NCBI GenBank assembly: GCA_963921425.1
Contig: OY992835.1
Location: 3,720,001-3,784,000, forward strand
Source of the DNA: Dryas octopetala
Lineage: Eukaryota; Streptophyta; Magnoliopsida; Rosales; Rosaceae
Direction: 5' to 3'
Length of the DNA stretch: 64,000 nucleotides
Shown here: piece by piece, positions 34,338 to 46,446 of the stretch
Layout: the number at the start of each line of letters is the position of its first letter
How positions within the stretch are numbered: position 1 is the first letter of the stretch
The notes under the pieces: generated by a model
What the model was told of the DNA's origin: nothing
Database searches by the model: none
The model's input: the letters and a program-made list of their open reading frames with translations, nothing else
Position numbers and translations under genes: made by a program

Positions 34338-36199
34338 TGTAACGCCCCGAACCTCGGGCCCATAAAAATACTGAACATCAAACTTTTAAACTTGTTTTCT
34401 CTTTTCTTTTGAGCCATGCATAACAACATAAGTAAATACCATTTTACCGGAAACATTTAAATGAAAACATTGTGTAAAAACAATTAAATAAAACTCTTGG
34501 GTCCCACTGCCTTGTCTTCTCCTCACTACCTCCTCAGCCTGCTTAACCTGCAAAACACCAACAACCACACTGCACCATATCCATGGTACACCGGGTCATT
34601 CAAACAAACAACCCGGTAAGCTTACCAGAGCTCGTATGAGTGAAATGACGAGATAATAATTATCTTCAATAAAATCCTTAAGTTTCATACTTAATAATAA
34701 TCCACAATAATATCCATAAATGTTCATTCACATAATAATTTCATCACCAATCATCCAAGCATCAAGATAAATCATAAATCCTCGTAATCAAATCAAATTC
34801 CACCAACAATAATAATAATCATTCCATCATTCTGGTCAATCAATTACCTAATCGTCAACTATTAACCTCAACCTCAAACATTTACCTCCTAACCCATAAC
34901 CTCAAAGCATAGTCACCATTATTTCCATTCTCAAGGAATTCAAGCAAATAGTTAAACTAACTAATTTCACTCACAGTCTAACCACGCAAAAAGACCGAAA
35001 TGCCCTTCTTGGCTCATTTGCTCGGATCTCCAATCCGGCAACATAACGGCATCGAGAATGAGATTTCCCGAGCCCGTGTACCCACGGGCTTCGGATGACT
35101 GGCCAAAGGCCAAAAATTAACCATTCCAACCATCGGCATGGCCAAATGCGGCGGGACCCGCGGTGGTCCGTGGCGGTCAACCTGCACGATTTTCAAAACT
35201 TAAAATCAACGTAAACGATTCACACAAGCATGAAGGAGACGTCGAGAGGATCAATTTTTATACTTGTGTCGACAGCCAAAACTCGCCGGAAATGGCCGAA
35301 ATCGACGGCGGAAGCCGGCGGCTGACTTGGCTTCCCGAGCTCATTGCTCCGTCGTGGAGCCTCATATGGACGAACGGAGACCATGGCTAGACTCACCATG
35401 ACGAGGAGAACAAAGCCCAGTAGGTCCGGCCATCCAATTTCTGCCGAAACAGTGAAATCGCGGTGGTGCAGCTGCAACCCATGTGGAGTCGAATCGCCAT
35501 CGTGGAGCATCACCGGCGTGAGGGAAGGGCATGGGAAGAGTCGCCGTGGCCTGGGGAAGAGAACCCAGGTGGTCGGCGCTGCAACTTCGTCGAAAAATGC
35601 AGATCGCCGGCGAGAGCATCTCCTCTGTCTTCGCGTTGATTCGTCGCGATGGTGGCTTAGGTGGGTGATCGGCAGCCAGGAGAAGGAAGAGGGAAAGACG
35701 GCGAGCTCCATAGGTCAAACGCCTAGCCCAGCCGCTGCCGGACACGCCGCCATGCGCCGGTGGTAGGCGCGGCGAAGGTGAGAGGCGCGAGAAAGATAGA
35801 GGCACGGGGAGAGAGAGAGAGAGAGAAATGTCTGACTTTTTGGGTTTTTCAAAACCCACTTTCGTAAAAATTACAAGTTTGCCCTCACTTCAAAAGCCCG
35901 TAACTTTCAAACCGTAACTCCAAATGATGTGTGCTACATGTTTATGAACTCAGGGGCTCGAAACCTATTCAATGGACCCAAAGTCAAAATCGAAAACCCA
36001 TTTATTTTAAAAGTCAACTTTGGGCCAAGCTTAAATTAAAACAAAAATAAATAAAAAATTTAAATCAAAACCCTTTTTATTTTCTAACTAAATCTCAAAA
36101 TCTTTAAAATAAAATTCAACATCCTTTAAAAAAAATCTCTTAAAACATAGTTAAATAAAAATTTAAATTTTTAGTGAAAATTTGGGTTGGGTCGTTACA
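34338..36199 (-). mobile_element. Type C mosaic solo-LTR-like element (long 5' end, type b 3' module)
   Basis: 1862 bp. The left end TGTAACGCCCCGAACC is a type b 3' module in reverse; the right end is the long-form GGTCGTTACA. Perfect target duplication TACGG (34333-34337, 36200-36204). It lacks the minisatellite section, which explains its short length. Its body (34980-35800) resembles 1-1000 of this window. The combination differs from both main types yet has its own target copy, so it moved as a mosaic or was converted after insertion. Confidence 0.85.
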
Positions 36200-39100
36200 T
36201 ACGGTGTCCCTTGTACCGTCGCAACGCCGTCATACAAATGGACTTACGGTGGCCCTTGTACCGTCGAATCGCCGTCGTACACCAAGCCAAAATGTCGTAT
36301 GTGCACGTAGACTACCCCCAAAGGGCGAGGCATCGCGGCACACGACCCAAAGCCTATGTGTGTACTGTGATGGGTCTCAAAGACCTACTTAACTTAATAA
36401 TCGGTGGGTACTTAGACGGCATTTAAATAATTTGTTTAAACATTTGATAACCCTTAGATCAAAAATGACAAATAATTCAATCCATCTAAAATTTATTAAT
36501 GCAAAACAGACTTTACTCAATTCATTATTTCATTATTTAACACAAAATTTCAAAAGTAATATAAAACCCATAAATTTTGCAAGCAAAAGAAAATCTACTC
36601 ATAAATTGGGGAAAACTAGTTTCGATCCTCCGCCAGATCGTCAAAATCAAAGGTCGCCTCATCTAATAAAAAGCAACAGCATATAATCAGTCTCATGTCA
36701 GCAGCCAAGAAAGTATGTGTGCGTACAAGAAATCCAACATCCTAGCTACTTAACGTTCTTCCCTATGGTTCGAAATCGCCTCTTTAAAACTATGACACTC
36801 TAAGAACTTATTCCCAAGACATCCTTGGCCCGACTCACGATACCCAAGATCTCAATTAAACTTTGGTCTACCCGAACAGCCTCCATCTACCAAAATCGAT
36901 AACCAATTAGTAAAAGTATTCAATTGACGTTAGATAATCATCATGACAGCGGGGTGGTCCGAACCACTGCCGTCGCCGCTCGAAGTGGTGGCACCAACAT
37001 CGAATTTCATAATTTCTCCAAAAGCCACACCCTTTTCGATTCTAAACTTCAAATGGGGTTTCATATGGATGAATATTGTCCAAAAATTATCTAAGAACAA
37101 TCCTCAAATCCAAATTTTAAAACAAACCCGAAATAGCTTGTAAACCTCTAACAATCAAGTCCATCAATACTCAAACACTATCCATTTCTCCAATTTATTT
37201 CAAATTCCCTAAACTAATCATAAATTATGGGTTCCTAGGGTAAAAATGTCCCAACACGTCCAAGAACACCTCCAGAAACTAAAATTTAAAGAGAACCCGA
37301 AATGGGTCCTAAACCCCAATTTTCCAAAATCACAAATGCTCAAAATTGATAAACCATACTATATGGGTTTGAAAGCCCATGAAGAGAGGAAGAAAACCCA
37401 CTAACCAATTTCTTGATCGGAGCTTGAAGATGACCAAAATCGGCAAGAGAAGCCGGCAGCTGGGGAAGTTTTCTTCAGCGATTTCCTGCACACAGGGGTG
37501 GCGGACCGGCGAGGGGAGGCACGGAGGAGGACGGCCGGATCACGGGGGTCATGACGGTGGCCTCGTGCCACCGGGGAAGTGGCCGGAGGCTGTCCTCCAG
37601 TGGTGGTGTCGCGCGCACAGAGGGGAAGAGAGAGATGAGAGTCTGCGGGGGGAGAGAGAGAGAGAGAGAGAGAAAGAGGAGGCTGAGGTGGTACCGTCAC
37701 TGCCTCCTGGCCGGACGGCGAGGGAGGGAGGCCGGAGAGAAGGAGGGAGTCCAGGGAAAAAAGGGGCGTCGGGGAGAGAAAAATCCAGAATTTTCTGGTC
37801 CCTTTGGGGTTTTTTTTTTTTTTTTAAACCCATTTCATGAAATTTACAAAATTGCCCCTCACTTTGAACGTCTGTAAAACCCAAACCGTAACTTCAATTT
37901 ACGCGTGCTTCGTGTCTACGAACTCGTGACATCGGGATATATCCAACGACCAAAAGTCAAAATGAAAAGCCTACTAATTTTAAAAGTCAATTTTGGGTCA
38001 AGCCCAATTTAAAATCAAAAATTTAAAATTAAAATCAAAACCTTTTATTTCTCAAATAAATTCCCAAGATATTTAGAAAAAAGTTCCTTGAAAAAAAATA
38101 CGAAGTCTTACAATTTAATCCCCCACTATGCCTCTAAATGGCCATTACGAATAAAAGTTTAAATTTATCGAGAAATTTGGGTCGGGTCGTTACAAAGCCT
38201 CTCTCTCTCTCCCTTTCTCAAGCTTCCCAAAAAACAAGCTTAAGTAATCTCTCTCTTTCAAGCAATCCTCTTCTTCCTATGTGAAACAGTTTTCCAGCAA
38301 AACAAGCAGCAAATCTCTTCCTCCTCTGTCAAGCTCTCACAAATACTCTCTCACTCTCACAAACAAATACTCTCTCTCTCTATTTCACCATCAACCTCAC
38401 AAAAATGCAAACAGTTCAATCCCATCAAACAGTTTGCCTGGTTTTAAGTTTCATCAATAGCTCCTGTCTAGCTATTTTGTTGTCTTTAATTTAATTCAAG
38501 CATTTACTTGTTTTATCTTATTTTTGTTAGCTCTGCCAAGGTACAACTATCTTGCTATGATATATTTGTGAAAGTGTATCTTCATGCCTTCATAAATATT
38601 TTGTTTGTATTTTAATTCTACATTTGTATCAAATATGTGTGAGTTTATATTTTGTACTTTAAATTAATGTTGTGCAAGTTTTATATTTGAAGTAGAGTGA
38701 GTTTATATTCATGTTAGCGTATTCTTATACCTTCATGAATATTAAATTCCGTATTTAATTAATGTTGTGTGATTTTACATTTCTGCATTTTAAATAAAAG
38801 TAGAGTGAGTTTATTTCCTGCATTCAAACTGTGATTTTCCTTATTATTAATAATATTTGGATATTATCAAACAAGGACGAATTACCGCTAACGTTCATAA
38901 TATCTAACTATTATTAATAACTATGAATTTCCTTTTATATATATATACATATATATAATAATTGTTAACATAAAACAGTCCTTGTGGAACAAGGCATAAA
39001 AAAGAACTCAGGCCAAGAAGTTGTTCCTCGATCGACCGTACAATCACTTGATTAAAATTAGAACATGGCGCGCAAACCATAAACAGTCTCTTGGTCGAAA

Positions 39101-39288
39101 TTCACGTGATCCACATCAAACTCGACAAAACGGCCTTTGGGCTGATCAGAGTTCAACCCATTTCTGTATCCGAACTTTGGGCCATGAAGAGTGGCACGCC
39201 CGCAACACACTATCGCCAAATTAATGAGAACTACAGTGTTCCTCGTTCAAGGTTCTCGAGGTCCCGAACCCCAATGAATTTTGAGGGT

Positions 39289-39600
39289 AACATAATTTGG
39301 CACGCCCAATAGGATTGATAAAAGCCTTTTGTGCCAAATCCTCTCAAAGAGCAAGACTGGTCCCACGAACATACCAAATTCTGTGCTCACCACATAATTT
39401 GGCACGCTTGGTGGGATTGTATTGAAGTTTCACTTTAACAAAGAAGGAGTCATTGTGCCAAATTCTCTCGAAAATCATACTTGGTACCATAACCATACCA
39501 AATTATGTGCTAAACAACATAATTTGGCACGCCCAGTGGGACTGTATTGAAGTTTCACTTCATGAAAGAAGGAGTCACTGTGCCAAATTCTCTCGAAGAT
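39289..39600 (+). repeat. Primer-site-like triplication (ATAATTTGGCACGCCC)
   Basis: Three copies, at 39289, 39394 and 39519, of a 105-125-bp unit that begins ATAATTTGGCACGCCCAGTG. A further shortened trace is seen near 39190. The phrase ATTTGGCACGCC...GTGGGAC resembles the primer-binding/leader start of plant gypsy (Tat/Ogre-like) elements. It leads directly into the gag-like frame. Confidence 0.65.
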
Positions 39601-39619
39601 CATAAAAGTAAATGGCCTC

Positions 39620-40195
39620 TTGGCCAAAATCAGTACAAGAAGTATGAACAACCAATGGGATCAATATTATCCCATCTCTGAATCCAACAACTATTATGCA
39701 GCCGAAGGGTACCATACGCACACTGAATTTGAAGGCCAATATCATGGTCATTCCTACGAAAGTAGCAAAGATTATATTGATGACTATTGTGATGGCAACA
39801 TGGCCAACAATGAGTATCCCTATCACAATAATCAATAATATAGTCATAACGGCTATTATGCAGCAAAAGGGTACCATACCCACACTGAATCTGAAGGCCA
39901 ATATCATGGTCATTCCTACGAAAGTAACCAAGATTATGTTGGTGACTATTGTGATGGCAACATAACCAACAATGAGTATCCCTATCACAATAATCAACAA
40001 TATAGTCATGACAGTTATAATGCAACTGAAGGGTACCATACCCACACTCAATCTGAAGGCCAATATCATGGTCATTCCTACGAAAGTAGCCAAGATTATG
40101 TTGGTGACTATTATGATGGCAATATAGCCAACAATGAGTATCCCTATCACAATAATCAACAATATAGTCATGACGGCTATTATACAGCTGAGGGG
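39620..40195 (+). pseudogene. Gypsy-like gag frame with 54-residue Tyr/His/Asn-rich repeats
   Basis: The frame starts near 39620 and consists of a 162-bp (54-codon) tandem unit, copies beginning at about 39691, 39853, 40015 and 40177. Each encodes a GYHTHTESEGQYHGHSYES-like segment and a NNEYPYHNNQ-like segment. A single stop (CAA to TAA, about 39836) breaks the first copy border. The frame is interrupted at 40195 by the 40196-46441 element and resumes in register at 46447. Gag-like assignment rests on position after the leader and on the charged helical part downstream; the repeat itself is not a domain I know. Confidence 0.5.
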
Positions 40196-41862
40196 TGTAA
40201 AGCTCCGAACCTCGGGTCCATAAAAATACTGAAACACTGCCTTTCAACCCTTTTTCAAAGAATGAGCCATGCACATAAACATAAATAAATACATTTCTTT
40301 CAAATAAAACATTTATGTAAAACCACCGTATTAAAAATAATTGATAAAACTCAAAATGTGTCCCACTGCCTTGTCTTCTCCTCACTGCCTCCTCAGCCTG
40401 CTGAACTTGCAAAACAAAAACCCTACACCACATCCATGGTGTACCGTGTTATACAACAAACCCGGTAAGTTCGAAAGCTCGTACGAGTGAAATTAGTTAG
40501 TTTGATTTGTTTCCTTGCTTGCGTGTATGTATTTGTTTGCTAGGATTTGGTAAAGTTTAGGCTTGAATCATGAAGGTGATGATGGTGATTACGCCGGCCC
40601 CTTCGGCCAGTTTCCCGATGACCCAAGATCACCAGCGAGCTATTCTCGCTGACGCCAACCCCCCCAGACCAGCCCCCTTCGCCAACCAGCCACCACATCG
40701 ACGAGAGACACAACACACCAGTCCGCAACCCACCCCCTGCATGCACAGATCTCAACCACCCAGCCATTCCGGCCACCGCCCGACAAGAAAAGGACCATCA
40801 GCGAGATCATCTCACCAGCGCAGAACCCCCACCAGCCGCCTCTGATTAGCCCAGTGTTAGGACCGCCCCCAGATTGCACCCTAAAATCTCGGAGAGGTCC
40901 TGCGGGAATCCAAAATCAAGGAAAATCCTACCGAAAATTCGGCAGAACTTCCCTTGAAAATGGACTAACCCAAAATTGGTGACTATTGTGATGGCAATAT
41001 AGCCAACAATGAGTAACCCTATCACAATAATCAACAATATAGTCATGATGGCTATTATATAGCTGAGGGGTGTAACGCTCTGAACCTCGGGCCCATAAAA
41101 ATACTGAAACACTGCCTTTCAACCCTTTTTTAAAGAATGAGCCATGTACATAAACATAAATAAATATATTTCTTTCAAATAAAACATTTATGTAAAACCA
41201 TGTACATAAAAATAATTGATAAAACTCAAAATGTGTCCCACTGCCTCGTCTTCTCCTCACTGCCTCCTCAGCCTGCTGAACTTGTAAAACAAAAACCCTA
41301 CACCACATCCATGGTGTACCGGGTTATACAACAAACCCGGTAAGTTTGAAAGCTCGTATGAGTGAAATTAGTTAGTTTGATTTGTTTCCTTGCTTGCGTG
41401 TATGCATTTGTTTGCTAGGATTTGGTAAAGTTTAGGCTTGAATCATGAAAGTGAAAATGATGGTGATTACGCTGGCCCCTTCGGCCATTTTCTCGATGAC
41501 CCAAGATCACCAACGACCTATTCTCGCCAACGCCAACCCCCCTAGACCAGCCCCCTTCGCCAGCCAGCCACCACATTGACCAGAGAGACAACACACCAGT
41601 CCGCAACCCACCCCCTGCACGCACAGATCTCAACCACCCAGCCATTCCAGCCACCACCCTACCAGAAAAGGACCATCAGTGAGATCCTCTCGCCGGTGCA
41701 GAACCCCCACCAGCCGCCTCTGATCAGCCCAATGTCAGGACCGCCTCCAGATTCCACCCTAAAATCTATGAGAGGTCATGTGGGAATCAAAATCAAGGAA
41801 AATCCTACCGAAAATTCGGCAGAACTTCCCCTGAAAATGGACTAATCCAAAATTTTCAAAAC
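40101..41862 (+). repeat. Tandem duplication across an element border (about 0.88 kb x 2)
   Basis: 40101-40976 and 40977-about 41862 are near-identical. Each holds the last 94 bases of the gag repeat, the AGGGG target copy, the inverted type b end, a GC-rich segment and the first 120 bases of a type a end. As host sequence and element are duplicated together, it happened after both insertions. Confidence 0.85.
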
Positions 41863-44765
41863 CTGTTAAAGCACTTCTAAAATATCAACGACCTCTACCA
41901 CAACCAAAAATAAGATCTCAAGCCCACCACAAGTAATACAACTCTAATCCGAGCATATCTAATCCACTATACAATCATATCTCATTTTATTTATTTCAAG
42001 GGAAACCTTGGTCCTATACCTATAAGTTGGAGATAAGAAACTCGAATGCCTCGACGTGGTACGGTTCGACCTCGGTGATCGCTATTACCTGGGGGAACAT
42101 CAAAAACAAAATGTGAGAAAAACTCTCAGTGAGTAGAAAAAATATAGAAATCAGTATTTAAGTTATTCATCCTTCTAAATTCCTTTAAAATCAAAACTCC
42201 TCTAAAACCTCGTGTCACTTTTTGAAATCCCCCAGTTTAAAAACAATTTCACAAGTCTATTTCAAAATCTCCTTGTAAACCACGATCATGCTTAGAGTAT
42301 GAGAAAAACATATGAACATGAAACTATTTCAAATCCTCAGAATGCCCAATGCATAAGAAAACTCTTAGAATAATAAAACTGAAGTTGAAAATCAATCTTT
42401 GGAAATAACAATTTCTCAAACTGAAATCGATACTGTCAATTTATAAATAAATAAATAATTTAAGCTAAAAAATTTCTTCTCAAACCACTCTCAATATACT
42501 GAAAACCAATAAAACTACTCAACTGAAACCGTCATACTTAAAACATTTGCTGCCATAAACTCATCACTTAAAATACTTAACAAACTGAAAACACACACCA
42601 GTCAGTTACCCATAGAATCTGTCATACACGCGCAGAGCCAAGAATCTGTCATACGCATGCAGATCCATAAATTCTGTCTTACGTGCACGCAGAGCCAACC
42701 CCCAAAGGGTCAAGCATCACGACACACGGCCCAAAGCCTATGTGTGTGCCGCAATGGGTCCCAAAGACTTATCTAATCTGATAACCTGGAGGGTACTGAA
42801 AGGTGATTTAAAACTATTTTTCTCGTGACCAAACAAAATGTCTTTTTCCACCAACAAAGAACATTTTTATAACATTTCCAAAACTTTAAATCCTCAAAAC
42901 AATTGCATAAACACAACTAGTAAAACAGTTCTCAATAAATCACATTTAAAAACATAAAACCAATCAAATCTTTTGTCCATAGACTAAAATATGAAATAAC
43001 CCATATGTATAAAAATAAGAAACTAGTTTCAACATCCAACAAGAAGAAATTTATTTGCGGTAGCATTTGTAATCTAAAATTTAATACCATTAATCAAATC
43101 CCAAAATCAACTTCAAAACGTTAAATATAAAATAATTGATGAGATTTCCATAAATTCTAAGAAAAACCAAAAGTCTATTTAAACCTCAAATTCTCAACTA
43201 AAATTGCATACCCAAACTAAATCACAAATTTTATAAAACATTTTAAAGAGATAAGAATTCACTCACAATTCATCAATTCTCAATAAAGCTCAAAACAACG
43301 AATAAAAATTAAATTAGGAATTTCACAAAAACATTTATAAAATAAAGTCCACTCACAGAGATAGCCCTAGCTTCGATCCTTCGCCGGATCGTCACGAGCC
43401 ACGGTCGTCTCGCCTATAAAATACATAACAAAACCATAAATCAGTCTCGATAATTAAAGAGTGTGTATGAATCCTAACGTCCCACTCGACTTTTGTTCCT
43501 ATGCGATGATTTATGATCTATACAAGTTGACCAACAACACTTTCACCATCGCCCCTAACGTTTCCCGGCTGAACCTAACCATAATCACTATAACTAATAT
43601 CGATAACCCATTCAATAAATGCTCAAAAATAGCCCTTAATTCATGAATGGCAGTGGGGTTCGGAATCACTGTGGGTGCTACCCAAAGTGGCTGCCCCAAC
43701 TCCAAATTCAACCAATTTTATTTCATTTCAACCAAACCCACAAATTTTCTCAATCCTAGACAACTATTGAGTCCCATAGGGACGAAATTTGTCCTAGATA
43801 ACACCATAATAGTCCCCAATTCTGAAAATTATAGAAAAACCCGAAATGGCATCAAACCCCAAAATTTCATGTTTCTAAATTCAAGGTTTTAAACTACAAA
43901 ACCAAAGGCAAGTGAAAGCCCAAGAGAAAAGGAAGAAAACCCACCTAAAAACAATTCGAACGGAGGCCAGAGGTGGTCGGAATCGCCGAAGAGAAGGGGC
44001 GGCGGCTGGATGGCTTTCTGGCGAGTTTTTCCGATGTGCAGGGGAGTTAGGTTGGGCTAGAGGAAGGCTGGAGCTGAGCTGGTCAGAGTCGGGGGAGGCT
44101 CGTCGGAGGTTGGCGAGGGGTGGTCGGTGCCTGGGACGTTGATCAGTGGCCTTGGGCCGCCGAGAAGCTGGTCGGGAAAACGGGTATGGCCTGCTGGAGT
44201 AGCGCGCAGAGGAAAGAGAAAAGGGTTGAGGAGAGAGAGAGTGAGAGAGAGAGAGAGAGAGAATGGGCTCGGGGGGTTCACCGGAGCCAGAGATTGGCAG
44301 GGGTGGCCGATGATGGTGAGGGGTGGTGATCGGGGTTGGTGCACGCAGGGGAGAGGTGCGGGAGTGGAGAGGGAGAGAGTGCCAGGGAGAGAGAGTAATA
44401 AAGGGAGAGAGAGAAGTTTGTAGAAAATTCAAGAGAGAGAAAAAAATCAGAAAATTTTTCTGATTTTGGGTATTTAAAAACCCACTTTTATAAATTTACA
44501 AAATTGCCCCTCACTTCACATGTCTGTATCTTTCAAACTGTAACTCGAAACGACGCATGCTACGTGTCTATGAAATCGTGGGCTTGAAACCTATCCAACG
44601 GGTCCAAAGTCAAAACCAAAAGCCCGATAGAATAAAAAGTCAACTTTTGGGTCAAACCCAATTTAAAACAAAAATAAATCAAAATTTAAATCAAAACTCT
44701 TTTTATTTTCTAAATAAATTCTCAAAATATTTAAAATAAATCTTTGAAAAATACGGGGTCTCACA
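41733..44765 (-). mobile_element. Type D mosaic solo-LTR-like element (short 5' end, type a 3' module)
   Basis: 3033 bp, TGTCAGGACCG at left and CGGGGTCTCACA at right. The right target copy is CCCAG (44766-44770). The left reads CCCAA (41728-41732), but the duplicated copy of the same border has CCCAG (40850-40854), so CCCAG is original. Reverse pairing of 34338-36199. Minisatellite remnants at 42600-42690 (CTGTCATACACGCGCAG), GC/CT-rich block 43910-44430. The long minus frame 43881-44432 is Pro/Ser-rich and compositional. Confidence 0.85.
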
Positions 44766-45539
44766 CCCAGCACTGCACGCGATCTTTGCTCGGAGAAAAC
44801 ACACAGAGAACGTCATAGCTTTATCCTTTGATTTCGGCCATATCCTAGCGCCAATCACCTTCATCCTAGGTGAGACGATCCGATGGAGGATCGAGGCTAG
44901 GAACTTTCACAGTGAGTGGACTTTTGGTTTCCGAAATATTTTGCACATTTTATGATTTAATTCTTTTCTTGATTTAATCGAGTATGGTTTCAGTTAAAAA
45001 GGTTTGTGAATGGACCTTAGTTTATAAATTATTTAATGAATTTCATATTTTGACTCCTATTGTTATCTTGAGTTTTGAGTGAGAAACAATAAATTATGAG
45101 TTGGACCTTGTTTGAAAGTATTTCTTGAAAATTTATGTCTTTAATTTAGTTTGGTCATCTCAACTCTTGGTTAAAAATAGTGATTACGAGTTGGATATTG
45201 TTTTATTGACATGTTATTTCAATAGTTTAAATTACATTTCTTGTCATGGGTTTAATTATGAGCATGAGAGTATTAAACTAAATGGAAATGGTTTATATTT
45301 ATATATACTTATGCCAACTTGTCTTCTAATGGAATTTCAAAGAAAAGCCTAAAGCAATATATTTTACGAGTTGATAATAACTAATAGAAATTATCTGAAT
45401 TTAAAAGACCGTTTTATCCTTGAGGCATATTTGAAAGGAGGTGATCTTGAATTGTCAGAATTCTTGTTTGGGCATGAATGTTTTCGATATTAAATTGAGC
45501 AGTTTTAAACCGTCCTACTAGTACCCTCTCTTAGTAGGT

Positions 45540-45725
45540 ACAAATTGCTTTGCACTCGCCTAGAGATGACTTGGCGATGTATGACCAGCGTCATTTATTT
45601 GCTCTGCACTTGCCTCGTCGGCGGTGTATGACTAGCATCTCATATTGCTTTGCACTCGCCTCGAGATAACTCGGCAGTGTATGACCAGCATTATAAGCTC
45701 TGCGTGCACGTATGACCAGCAATTC
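45540..45725. repeat. Minisatellite in the 40196-46441 element
   Basis: Three to four diverged copies of the CTCTGCACTCGCCTAGAGATG / GGCGGTGTATGACCAGC theme seen as a 57-bp unit at 33165-33625. Confidence 0.75.
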
Positions 45726-46446
45726 CCCGGGTACTAGTACGATGTGATTTTATATGGTCATTGAGATTTTACTTTGATTAAGTTTTAAGTTGTGAGATTT
45801 AATAATTTGACTATTAGTGTTTTTGTTTGAGGATTTAAATGATATTACTATCTAACTTATTTTGTGGGAAGCTTTGAAGTCTTTTATATACTTGAGTTTA
45901 TTTAAAATCCATGCATTTGAAGGTGTCATGACGTTTTCGGAAAGGTTTGAAAATTTGTTTTAAAATTGGGGGATTTAAAAAGAAAAATCAAGTTTAGAGT
46001 TTACAAAAAACTTCACGCTATTAAAGCCTTTTATGTCCATTCACTGAGATTTTTCTCTCACATTTTGTCAAGTTTGTTTTAAATTTTCCCCCAGGTAAGA
46101 ACGGTCGAGCCAAGAGGAACGTCGAGGCATTTGAAAACGTTTGAGGACCTTGTAGGCTAGAGTTCCCTGATATCTTCATTTGTATAAATTTTAAGCTGGC
46201 TCTGATAATCTGTATACTTGGTTGCATGTTATTTATTTTATCCTTGGACGGGTCAGAGACCCTTGTTGCATTTGCAGTAGAGGTGGCTGATGTTTTAGAA
46301 GTGTTTTAATAGGCTAATAAATTTTGGGTTAGTCCATTTTCAGGGGAGGTTCTGCCGAATTTTCGGTAAGATTTTCCTTGATTCTGGATTCCCACAGGAC
46401 CTCTCCGAGTTTCAGGGTGGAATCCGGGGGCGATCCTATCAAGGGG

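Larger units (their letters stand above)
31330..36310. repeat. Minisatellite split by two insertions
   Basis: Units of about 45 bp around CTTACGGTGTCCCTTGTACC and GTCGCAACGCCGTCATACA, at 31330-31474 and 36200-36310. Two related elements landed 3 bases apart in it, leaving CTTAC and TACGG as overlapping target copies. Confidence 0.75.
30390..38194 (-). mobile_element. Type A non-coding solo-LTR-like element with two nested relatives
   Basis: Ends TGACAGGACCG (30390) and GGTCGTTACA (38194). Perfect target duplication AAGCC (30385-30389 and 38195-38199). Without the nested elements 31475-34330 and 34338-36199 it is about 3.1 kb. Body: minisatellite 31330-31474 plus 36200-36310, GC/CT-rich block 37380-37790. 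At 38098-38113 it contains TACGAAGTCTTACA, the homologue of the short-form terminus, followed by about 80 more bases. No gene is seen. Confidence 0.88.
29990..39288 (+). other. LTR/leader-like region of a gypsy-like retroelement, interrupted
   Basis: 29990-30389 and 38195-39288 are continuous once the 30390-38194 element is removed. The first part has TGACGTCA and CCAAT text (29992-30036), CT repeats and a good TATA box TATATAAAC at 30291. The second part is CT-rich then AT-rich without a gene. The arrangement resembles a plant LTR followed by an untranslated leader, ahead of the primer-site-like triplication and the gag-like frame. The exact LTR borders are not found. Confidence 0.45.
40196..46441 (+). 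mobile_element. Rearranged solo-LTR-like element with two 3'-type ends
   Basis: Target duplication AGGGG (40191-40195, 46442-46446) brackets the whole block. The right part (about 44850-46441) is a plus-oriented type A body ending CGATCCTATCA. The left end is about 300 bp of type b 3' module in reverse (TGTAAAGCTCCGAACC), followed by a plus-oriented piece of the same module and a GC-rich segment. It therefore has 3'-type ends at both sides and no proper 5' end. It contains a 0.88-kb duplication and a complete type D element. Confidence 0.75.

Noticed and set aside
35220..35859. Overlapping frames of 140-165 codons on both strands
   Set aside because: Same GC-rich block effect in the 34338-36199 element; overlapping open frames on both strands indicate composition, not genes.
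39575..40433. Minus-strand frames of 220 and 267 codons rich in Ile/Val or Tyr/His
   Set aside because: They are antisense shadows of the 162-bp repeat coding on the plus strand, and run on into an inserted element.
43881..44432. 183-codon Pro/Ser/His-rich minus frame
   Set aside because: It lies in the GC/CT-rich block of a non-coding element; sister elements do not keep the frame.
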